A stretch of 19,477 nucleotides of DNA from Lachnospiraceae bacterium. Its GTDB lineage: Bacteria; Bacillota_A; Clostridia; Lachnospirales; Lachnospiraceae. Position 1 is the first letter of the stretch. The number at the start of each line of letters is the position of its first letter. The notes below the pieces were generated by a model. The model did no database searches. It was not told the origin of the DNA and saw nothing but the letters and a program-made list of their open reading frames with translations. Shown here piece by piece: positions 13,734 through 19,477 of this stretch. The position numbers were made by a program, and so were the translations under genes. Where the stretch lies: assembly GCA_017613055.1 (NCBI GenBank), contig JAGAES010000075.1:1-19477 (forward strand), in the 5' to 3' direction.

Positions 13734-15185
13734 TCAGTCAATCCAGGTCAGCTGTTCCACAACGGAATAATAATACGTTCCGTTCGGGAAACGCTCCTTA
13801 TACTCGTTATAATACTTTTTGGCATTCGTATAATCCCTGATCCGCTGATAGCTGCGCGCCAGGTAATACAGATTTTTCTCGTTATCGGGCGACTTCTCAT
13901 ACGCGCAGATGAAGAACTCAAGCGCATCGGCGAACCGATCCTTCGAGAACAGGCTCGCGCCTTCCTCAAAAAGCTCCGCACTCGTCATCGTCACGTTATA
14001 AACGTCGGGATAATCCGACGTGACTCTTTCCACAATCGAAGTCACGTACGAATTGGCCATCTCCTGCTGGGAGATCGCGCGGAGACGCGTCTGCAGAATG
14101 AACAGGTTCATTCGCGAAGAATCTCCGGACCGTCTCAGCTTCAGATAGTAATCCACCATGCGGAATACGTTCACGCCGCCGGCCTTATCCGCTGCGTTCT
14201 CAAGCTCGGTCTTGGTCGCTTCGAGCTCCAGTTCCTGCATCTCCAAACGGGACTGCAGCGATTCGTTGGTTTTCTCCATCGCATCGAGTTCCGCGAGATA
14301 TCCGGACTGCTGTTCTCCGAACTCACGCTGCCTCTGCTTGAACTCCTCGCGCATTCCGGTCTTTACGCTCGGAATGACAAGGAAAAAGACAAACATGATT
14401 CCGACGAAAAGCCCTACGCACAGGCATATGAAGGACCGGTAATCCGGCTTGTCCTCTTCATACCGGAACTTCGGCAGAATCGAACCCTTTACCTCACCCT
14501 TCATCTCTTCCGTCTCGGAAGTCACCTCGGACGGCTCCGTCACGGTAACCTGAAGCTGTCTGCCCATACGCTTGATCTTACGGATCTCTTTCAGGTATCC
14601 GATGGATGTCGTATTGGCAATGTCAATCGACAGCGTCCGCTTCAGACAGCGTCTTGCGCGGTCGTTGTCTCCGTGCTTCATGTAAATCAGCGCAAGCAGC
14701 TGCCAGGCACGGACGAACTTAGGGTTCAGCTGTACCGACTTCTTCAGCTGAATCAGCGCCAGGTCGTCTCCTCCCTGAAGCGCAAGGTCCAGCGCTGCAT
14801 TGTATTTACGGATTGCGATATTGTAGTTTTCCACCTTGGCCGCGTTACTCTGCAGAATCTGCAGGTACCGGACCGCGGGATTGTTCTCTTCCAGAAAACT
14901 CTTGCTGATAATCCACTCCTCGATGGCAAGCGCAACCTCGCCCATCTCGAAATAGATCAGGCCGAGAAGGTTCCGGGCGTCCACGTTCTTCTTGCTGACC
15001 TTCAAAGCCCGGTTCAGCATGTCGACCGCACCGGACAGGTCCCGGATCTTCGCCTTCGCAAGTCCCTGATTGTAGTAATAGCAGGAATACTTACGGGTCT
15101 TCTGGCTGACTTCAATGTCGTATCCGCATTTGGCGCAGACACCCTTTTTGAGCGTCATGTTCGCGCCGCATTTCGGACAAATCAT
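13734..15185 (-). CDS. Zinc-ribbon and TPR membrane protein
   Basis: 483 residues, with GGGGAGAA upstream of the ATG. The N-terminus is a zinc ribbon (C3, C6, C17, C20: CPKC...CAKC). TPR-like repeats follow from about 35 to 190 (YNQGLAKAKIRDLSGAVDML, ARNLLGLIYFEMGEVALAIE, AWQLLALIYMKHGDNDRARR). One membrane helix lies at about 252-272, then a coiled coil (275-334) and C-terminal TPRs (EEGASLFSKDRFADALEFF, LYYLARSYQRIRDYTNAKKY). The zinc ribbon and first TPR block would be cytoplasmic and the coiled coil and second TPR block outside, a two-sided scaffold linking inside to outside. No enzyme motif. The second gene of the operon, 12 nt after the 46-aa gene and 27 nt before the phosphodiester glycosidase gene. 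Confidence 0.9.
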   Translation of the reverse strand: MICPKCGANMTLKKGVCAKCGYDIEVSQKTRKYSCYYYNQGLAKAKIRDLSGAVDMLNRALKVSKKNVDARNLLGLIYFEMGEVALAIEEWIISKSFLEENNPAVRYLQILQSNAAKVENYNIAIRKYNAALDLALQGGDDLALIQLKKSVQLNPKFVRAWQLLALIYMKHGDNDRARRCLKRTLSIDIANTTSIGYLKEIRKIKRMGRQLQVTVTEPSEVTSETEEMKGEVKGSILPKFRYEEDKPDYRSFICLCVGLFVGIMFVFFLVIPSVKTGMREEFKQRQREFGEQQSGYLAELDAMEKTNESLQSRLEMQELELEATKTELENAADKAGGVNVFRMVDYYLKLRRSGDSSRMNLFILQTRLRAISQQEMANSYVTSIVERVTSDYPDVYNVTMTSAELFEEGASLFSKDRFADALEFFICAYEKSPDNEKNLYYLARSYQRIRDYTNAKKYYNEYKERFPNGTYYYSVVEQLTWID

Positions 15186-15197
15186 ATTGTTCTCCCC

Positions 15198-15338
15198 TTA
15201 CAGATCTTTCTTATCCTGCAGTATCTTCTCAATGATATCGGCGATATCAATGATCTCACGGCTCAGCACGGCCTCTTCCGCCTGGCTGATTTCAAGGCTC
15301 GGACCGTATTTTGCAATTTCTTCGTCAAAGTTAATCAT
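15198..15338 (-). CDS. 46-residue acidic protein, first gene of the envelope operon
   Basis: A short gene easily missed by length filters: ATG at 15338 with a very strong AGGGAGGA site just upstream, TAA at 15198. The product begins MINFDEEIAKYGPSLEISQA and ends DIIEKILQDKKDL; it is soluble, mostly acidic and probably helical. I recall similar short proteins (MINFEEEL...PSLEI.. pattern) next to TPR genes in Lachnospiraceae, but no function. It lies 62 nt downstream of a strong promoter and 12 nt before the TPR gene. Confidence 0.82.
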   Translation of the reverse strand: MINFDEEIAKYGPSLEISQAEEAVLSREIIDIADIIEKILQDKKDL

Positions 15339-15406
15339 GGCTTCCTCCCTGATCGGTGAAAAGACAACCTTCGGGCTACTGCTTCCGCAGTGCCGATACA
15401 GATTCT

Positions 15407-15435
15407 ATCATACCAATACCGGCCGAAAAAATCAA
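15407..15435 (-). promoter_or_regulatory. Promoter of the 46-aa/TPR/NAGPA operon
   Basis: Minus strand: TTGATT (15430-15435), a 17-nt spacer, and TATGAT (15407-15412) with extended -10 TGG. Predicted start near 15400. It begins 11 nt after the valS stop; I see no strong terminator between, only a GCCGAA/TTCGGC hairpin with a long loop at 15422-15446, so read-through from valS is possible. Confidence 0.72.
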
Positions 15436-15445
15436 GCAGATTCGG

Positions 15446-18112
15446 CTATCCGCGGAGATGGGCAAGGCGTTCCTCCACCTGCTTTAAGGTAGCCTCGTAA
15501 CGCGCCAGCTTCTCTTTCTCCTCGGCAATCTTCGCAGCAGGTGCCTTCGCGATGAACTTCTCGTTGCTGAGCATTCCGTTGGAGCGCTTCAGTTCTCCCT
15601 CGAGACGGGTCTTCTCCGCGGTGAGACGCTCGATTTCCTTCGCTACGTCAACCAGATCGGCAAAAGGCATGTAAATCGTTGCATCGGGAATTACAACCGA
15701 AACCGCATCGGGATCGATTCCGTCCTTGTTCTCACGGATTTCAACCTCGCTCGCGCTTCCGAGCGCCATGAAGAAGAGCCTGCTTCCCTCGAAGATATCA
15801 CGGATATGCTGCTTCGCGGAAACAACGTAAACCTTCGCTTTTCTTGACGGCGGAACGTTCATGTCGTTCCGGAGCACGCGCATCGCGGTAACGGCGGTCT
15901 TAATGAGCTCCACCGCTTCCTCTTCCTTCGGATAATCGTACGCCGGGTCGAATTCGGGCCATGCGGATACCATAATCGAAGTGTCTTCTTTAAGAACACC
16001 CTCCGCGTCCGCAAGCGTGCGGTAGATTTCCTCGGTAATGAACGGCATATACGGATGCAGAAGCTTCAGAGAAGTCTTCAGGACCGTACGGAGCGTCCAG
16101 ATGGCCGCCTTCTTCGCGGTCATGTCCTCGCCGTACAGGCGCGGCTTCACCATTTCGATATACCAGTCGCAGAATACTTCCCAGATGAAATCGTAAATCT
16201 TGCCTACGGCAATACCGAGATCGAAATTCTCCATGTTCTCGGTTACATCCTTCGTAAGACCGTTCGCCTTCGAAAGAATCCAGCGGTCGGCGTCGGTCAG
16301 CGTCTTCGCGTCTACGGAAGTTATCTTGCCGTCTTCGCCCATCTGCTCCATATTCATCATGATGAAACGGCTCGCGTTCCAAACCTTGTTCGCAAAGTTC
16401 CGGCTCGCCTCCACACGCTCCCAGTAGAAACGCATGTCATTGCCGGGTGCGTTACCGGTCACAAGCGTGAAGCGGAGCGCATCGGCGCCGTACTTATCGA
16501 TAACTTCAAGCGGGTCGATACCGTTTCCGAGGGATTTGCTCATCTTCCGTCCCTGCGAGTCTCTTACGAGACCGTGAATCAGAACGGTCCTGAACGGAAC
16601 GTCGCCCATATGCTCGATGCCGGAGAACATCATGCGGATTACCCAGAAGAAGATTATATCGTATCCGGTTACAAGCGTATCGGTCGGATAGAAATAATCG
16701 AGTTCCTTCGTCTTCTCGGGCCAGCCGAGCGTCGAGAACGGCCAGAGCGCGGAGCTGAACCAGGTGTCGAGCGTGTCGGGATCCTGACGCATCGGCTTGC
16801 CGCACTTCGGGCAAGTCGCAGTCTCGTCCTTCGTTACCACCATCTCGCCGCAGTCGTCGCAGTAGAACGCCGGAATCCGGTGGCCCCACCAGAGCTGACG
16901 GCTGATGCACCAGTCGCGGATATTCTCAAGCCAGTGGTAATAGGTCTTATCAAAATGCTCGGGAACGAATTTCGTCTTGCCTTGCTTTACGGCCTCGATT
17001 GCCGGACCGGCAAGTGGCTCCATCTTTACGTACCACTGCATCGAAACACGGGGCTCAATCGTCGTATTGCAGCGGCAGCAGGTTCCCACGTTGTGGCTGT
17101 AGTTTTCAATCTCGGTCAGCGCACCGCATGCCTGAAGATCTTTTACAATGGCCTCACGCGCTTCGTAGCGGTCCATTCCGGCATATTTCGGATAGTCCTC
17201 GGTAATCTTAGCGTCGGGCGTCAAAACGTTCACTACGGGCAAATTATGGCGTAATCCTACCTCATAGTCGTTCGGATCGTGTGCGGGCGTAATCTTAACA
17301 ACACCGGTACCGAATTCCATGTCAACATAATCGTCCGCGATAACCGGGATCTGACGGCCTACGAGCGGAAGCGTAATCATCTTGCCTACGCAGTCCTTGT
17401 AACGCTCATCGTTCGGATTTACCGCTACGGCCGTATCGCCGAGCATCGTCTCGGGACGGGTTGTCGCCATCTCAATATAGCCGCTTCCGTCCGTGTAAGG
17501 ATAACGCAGATGCCAGAAATGCCCCGCCTGATCCTCATAGTTCACCTCGGCATCGGAAATTGCCGTAAGGCAGTGCGGGCACCAGTTTCCGATCCGGTTT
17601 CCGCGGTAGATCAGTCCCTTATTGTAAAGGTTTACGAATACTTCCTTAACAGCCTTGTTGCAGCCCTCATCCATGGTAAACCGCTCGCGGTCCCAGTCAC
17701 AGGACGAGCCCATCTTCTTGAGCTGCGATACGATGCGTCCGCCGTACTGGCGCTTCCATTCCCATGCTCTCTCGAGGAACTTCTCGCGTCCGATATCCTC
17801 TTTCTTGATGCCTTCCTCCGCCATCGCGGCAACAATCTTCGCCTCGGTCGCAATCGAAGCGTGATCGGTTCCCGGAAGCCACAGCGCCTCATAGCCCTGC
17901 ATCCGCTTGAAACGGATAAGGATATCCTGAAGCGTATTGTCGAGCGCGTGGCCCATATGCAGCTGGCCGGTGATATTCGGCGGCGGAATTACAATCGTGT
18001 AAGGCTTCTTGTCCGGACGAACTTCGGCGTGGAAAAACTTCTTCTCCTGCCAGAACTTATAAAGGCTGTCTTCAATGCCCTTGGGATCGTAGGTCTTTGC
18101 TAATTCTTTCAT
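15446..18112 (-). CDS. valS: Valyl-tRNA synthetase
   Basis: 888 residues from the ATG at 18112, which has AGGAGG 7 nt upstream; an in-frame start farther up lies inside the T-box leader and is not used. This is a class I synthetase that attaches valine to tRNA-Val in the cytoplasm. Seen: PPPNITGQLHMGHALD with HMGH at 52-55, the editing domain with TTRPETMLGDTAVAVNP, Cys pairs CDDC and CPKC of a zinc-binding insertion, WFSSALWPFSTLGWP, the KMSKS loop at 523-527 followed by LGNGIDPLEVI, the anticodon-binding domain (WILSKANGLT on), and the C-terminal ValS coiled-coil arm (about the last 65 residues, KEIERLTAEKTRLEGELKRS). Length and order are normal. Controlled by the T-box at 18138-18398. Confidence 0.98.
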   Translation of the reverse strand: MKELAKTYDPKGIEDSLYKFWQEKKFFHAEVRPDKKPYTIVIPPPNITGQLHMGHALDNTLQDILIRFKRMQGYEALWLPGTDHASIATEAKIVAAMAEEGIKKEDIGREKFLERAWEWKRQYGGRIVSQLKKMGSSCDWDRERFTMDEGCNKAVKEVFVNLYNKGLIYRGNRIGNWCPHCLTAISDAEVNYEDQAGHFWHLRYPYTDGSGYIEMATTRPETMLGDTAVAVNPNDERYKDCVGKMITLPLVGRQIPVIADDYVDMEFGTGVVKITPAHDPNDYEVGLRHNLPVVNVLTPDAKITEDYPKYAGMDRYEAREAIVKDLQACGALTEIENYSHNVGTCCRCNTTIEPRVSMQWYVKMEPLAGPAIEAVKQGKTKFVPEHFDKTYYHWLENIRDWCISRQLWWGHRIPAFYCDDCGEMVVTKDETATCPKCGKPMRQDPDTLDTWFSSALWPFSTLGWPEKTKELDYFYPTDTLVTGYDIIFFWVIRMMFSGIEHMGDVPFRTVLIHGLVRDSQGRKMSKSLGNGIDPLEVIDKYGADALRFTLVTGNAPGNDMRFYWERVEASRNFANKVWNASRFIMMNMEQMGEDGKITSVDAKTLTDADRWILSKANGLTKDVTENMENFDLGIAVGKIYDFIWEVFCDWYIEMVKPRLYGEDMTAKKAAIWTLRTVLKTSLKLLHPYMPFITEEIYRTLADAEGVLKEDTSIMVSAWPEFDPAYDYPKEEEAVELIKTAVTAMRVLRNDMNVPPSRKAKVYVVSAKQHIRDIFEGSRLFFMALGSASEVEIRENKDGIDPDAVSVVIPDATIYMPFADLVDVAKEIERLTAEKTRLEGELKRSNGMLSNEKFIAKAPAAKIAEEKEKLARYEATLKQVEERLAHLRG

Positions 18113-18137
18113 GGTATTCCTCCTAAACAATAGAATC

Positions 18138-18398
18138 GCCCCTCGCCGTATAAGGACGAGGGGCTGTCGTGGTACCACCTTATTTCGCAGCAGATGCTGC
18201 CTCTTTACGCCGCTCCAATAAGCAGCTCATCGTTAACGGGATTACCCGGAGACCCCTACTTCAAACGGTTCAAAGTCTCAGCTCCGAAGCTACTTCCGCA
18301 ACCCCGTCTCCGAACCGGTCTCTTAGCCTTGAACCGGTCTCTCTGTCGGTCGGTAGAAGCGTACTCCTCTTCTTCCTTGCCTTTTTGTTTATGAATAT
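18138..18398 (-). ncRNA. T-box leader (valine specifier) of valS
   Basis: The minus strand holds the conserved T-box core AAGGTGGTACCACG (18168-18181) with a TGGT bulge that fits a tRNA whose discriminator is A, as in tRNA-Val. It is followed by the terminator hairpin (18138-18145 with 18157-18164, GCCCCTCG stem). Upstream are stem III (GCAGCA/TGCTGC at 18187-18200), a CGGG/CCCG hairpin (18237-18248), and stem I with a GAGTACGC motif, an AGAGAG motif and an apical ACCGGT/ACCGGT helix. In the specifier loop, GGAA-GTA-G places the specifier GTA (18291-18293), a valine codon. Uncharged tRNA-Val should stabilise the antiterminator and switch valS on. Confidence 0.95.
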
Positions 18399-18404
18399 GG
18401 ACAT

Positions 18405-18434
18405 ACTTTACCGCAACCGCTTATGGTTTGTCAA
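18405..18434 (-). promoter_or_regulatory. valS promoter
   Basis: Minus strand: perfect TTGACA (18429-18434), an 18-nt spacer, and TAAAGT (18405-18410). Predicted start near 18398, just ahead of the T-box stem I. Confidence 0.75.
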
Positions 18435-18476
18435 GATGAAAAACGGAAAATGCCACGCCTTTTGCCCTGTTTCACA

Positions 18477-18505
18477 TTTACAAACCTTTACGGATTTGAT
18501 AAAAT
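18477..18505 (+). promoter_or_regulatory. Promoter of the STAS/sensor operon
   Basis: TTTACA (18477-18482), a 17-nt spacer, and TAAAAT (18500-18505). Predicted start near 18512, giving a short leader with GGAAGGGAG before the ATG at 18543. It diverges from the valS promoter about 45 nt away. Confidence 0.74.
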
Positions 18506-18542
18506 TGCACAGAGAATACTTTACGGAAGGGAGTTTACACCC

Positions 18543-18839
18543 ATGACGATTCAGAAAACAGTCGATAACGATACGCTGACGCTTATGCCGGAAGGACGGC
18601 TCGACACGATTACCGCTCCCCAGCTTGAGGGTGAAATCCGCTCCTCATCAGGAGGCATCAAAGTCCTGGTCTTCGACCTCGAAAAGCTCGTCTATATCTC
18701 TTCCGCAGGGCTTCGCGTTCTCCTCTCCGCACAGAAAACGATGAACAAACAGGGTACGATGCTTCTTCGCAATGTGCGTCCCGAAATCATGGAAATTCTC
18801 GAAGTAACCGGTTTTTCGGACATTTTGACGATTGAATAG
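18543..18839 (+). CDS. STAS-domain anti-sigma factor antagonist (SpoIIAA/RsbV-like)
   Basis: 98 residues, one complete STAS domain: LTLMPEGRLDTITAPQLEGE, VLVFDLEKLVYISSAGLRVL and LRNVRPEIMEILEVTGFSDI. By comparison with the DSxGL motif of SpoIIAA/RsbV, the phosphorylated serine should be S54 in ISSAGL. Such proteins bind an anti-sigma kinase when unphosphorylated and release the sigma factor; a PP2C/SpoIIE-type phosphatase resets them. The ATG at 18543 has GGAAGGGAG about 7 nt upstream; an earlier in-frame ATG at 18423 precedes the promoter and is rejected. The next gene, 26 nt on, encodes the likely phosphatase partner. Which sigma factor or other target is controlled cannot be seen here. 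Confidence 0.92.
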   Translation: MTIQKTVDNDTLTLMPEGRLDTITAPQLEGEIRSSSGGIKVLVFDLEKLVYISSAGLRVLLSAQKTMNKQGTMLLRNVRPEIMEILEVTGFSDILTIE

Positions 18840-18865
18840 CCGGAAGGCGGCGGAAGGAGCCGATG

Positions 18866-19477
18866 ATGCAGAAAAAAACCATATCCGGCACGTTTCTCCG
18901 ATGGCTCTTACTGATCGTGGGCGTGGCATTTGCCGTATCCATGGTCTTTTCGTGGACCCTTCAGACAAGACTGTCCGAAAAGAGCGCCGCAAATCTGCTG
19001 CGTCTGAATATCAAAGACGTGCAGCAGGACGTCAACGACGCTTCCGATGCGAACCTTTTGAATCTGACGCACACGGTCGCTTCGGAAATCGACGGCGGGG
19101 CGCCGGCTGACAATTCCGGGCTTACGGAACTGATGGCCCGGTATAACGTCGCGGAAATCAATGTAATCGGGCCGGACGGCTTTATCACCGCAACGACGCA
19201 GGAGGATTTCCTTGGTTATGACATGCGTTCCGGCAGGCAGTCCGCGGAATTCCTCGGACTTTTGGACGGAAGTGAGCAGGAACATGTCCAAAGTTATCAG
19301 CCGATTTCCTATGACGCAGCAATGCTCCGGAAATACGCGGGCGTATGTCTTAAGAACGGCGGCTTCGTCCAGGTTGCTTACGATGCCGAGCGTTTCCAGC
19401 GCGACATCGACCACCAGGTCATCGGCGCGACACGCAACCGGCATGTCGGCGAGAACGGCAGCATCATTATCGCGGAC
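18866..19477 (+). CDS. Membrane sensor protein, probable SpoIIE-type (PP2C) phosphatase, 5' part only
   Basis: An open frame of 204 codons runs to the window end without a stop. GGAAGGAG (18852-18859) lies 6 nt before the ATG at 18866; the adjoining ATG at 18863 is also possible. A membrane helix at about 10-32 is followed by an extracellular sensor region: LNIKDVQQDVNDASDANLL, VAEINVIGPDGFITATTQED, FLGYDMRSGRQSAEFLGLL, SYQPISYDAAMLRKYAGV and VIGATRNRHVGENGSIIIAD. This resembles the dCache/PAS-like sensor of membrane-bound SpoIIE-family phosphatases common in Lachnospiraceae. The catalytic domain is outside the window, so a histidine kinase or other output is not excluded; the STAS gene directly upstream favours a phosphatase. 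Confidence 0.8.
   Translation, partial: MQKKTISGTFLRWLLLIVGVAFAVSMVFSWTLQTRLSEKSAANLLRLNIKDVQQDVNDASDANLLNLTHTVASEIDGGAPADNSGLTELMARYNVAEINVIGPDGFITATTQEDFLGYDMRSGRQSAEFLGLLDGSEQEHVQSYQPISYDAAMLRKYAGVCLKNGGFVQVAYDAERFQRDIDHQVIGATRNRHVGENGSIIIAD

Noticed and set aside
13419..15359. A 646-codon open frame on the plus strand
   Set aside because: It lies antisense to the TPR gene, the 46-aa gene and part of the NAGPA gene, which have family motifs and ribosome binding sites; its product has no recognisable domain.
16055..17254. A 399-codon open frame on the plus strand, with another at 17279-18103
   Set aside because: Both are antisense to valS, which has all the synthetase motifs; they reflect codon bias in the real gene.
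1..19477. Mobile elements, phage genes, defence systems, CRISPR arrays, rRNA
   Set aside because: No transposase, integrase, terminal repeats, arrays or rRNA sequence were seen on either strand.

Overview
The window looks like ordinary chromosome from a Firmicute of the Clostridia, most probably a Lachnospiraceae-type gut or rumen anaerobe with roughly 50% GC. The case rests on AGGAGG-type ribosome binding sites, a T-box leader on valS, Thr-Pro repeat linkers in several envelope proteins, a DUF4250 gene, and a STAS plus SpoIIE-type phosphatase pair. No phage, insertion sequence, CRISPR array or defence locus was seen.

Layout from left to right. (1) The 3' end of a GH94 cellobiose-phosphorylase-like gene, closed by a strong bidirectional terminator. 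(2) A leftward operon from 4539 to 364: rarA, a small two-helix membrane protein, a DUF4015 glycosidase-like protein and a Thr-Pro-rich lipoprotein. (3) A rightward group: a 58-aa DUF4250 gene, a YigZ/IMPACT gene with a TTG start, a class A penicillin-binding protein with a Cys-rich tail, and a 61-aa Cys-rich protein. This group ends at a 23-bp hairpin at 8726-8776. (4) A divergent pair: a polytopic membrane protein (left) and an MFS sugar-type transporter (right), the latter closed by a bidirectional terminator. (5) A tRNA-Val(CAC) on the minus strand with its own promoter. (6) A leftward operon from 15338 to 11636: a 46-aa protein, a zinc-ribbon/TPR membrane protein, a NAGPA-type phosphodiester glycosidase and a membrane-anchored Thr-Pro-linker protein. 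(7) valS on the minus strand behind a complete T-box leader whose specifier reads GUA (Val). (8) Rightward and divergent from valS, a STAS anti-sigma-antagonist and the start of a membrane sensor protein, probably a SpoIIE-type phosphatase, cut by the window end.

Most of the window is housekeeping: translation (valS, tRNA-Val), replication-fork maintenance (rarA), peptidoglycan synthesis, and envelope proteins of unknown role. The less explained parts are the two small-protein/envelope operons, a perfect palindrome inside the DUF4250 promoter, a consensus-like antisense promoter across DUF4250 that may serve rarA, the hairpin after the PBP operon, and the Cys-rich PBP tail. Three genes (the 58-aa and 46-aa genes and the truncated sensor gene) are easy to miss because of length or the window edge. 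I found no clearly new multi-gene system; the best candidate for an under-described module is the 15338-11636 envelope operon.
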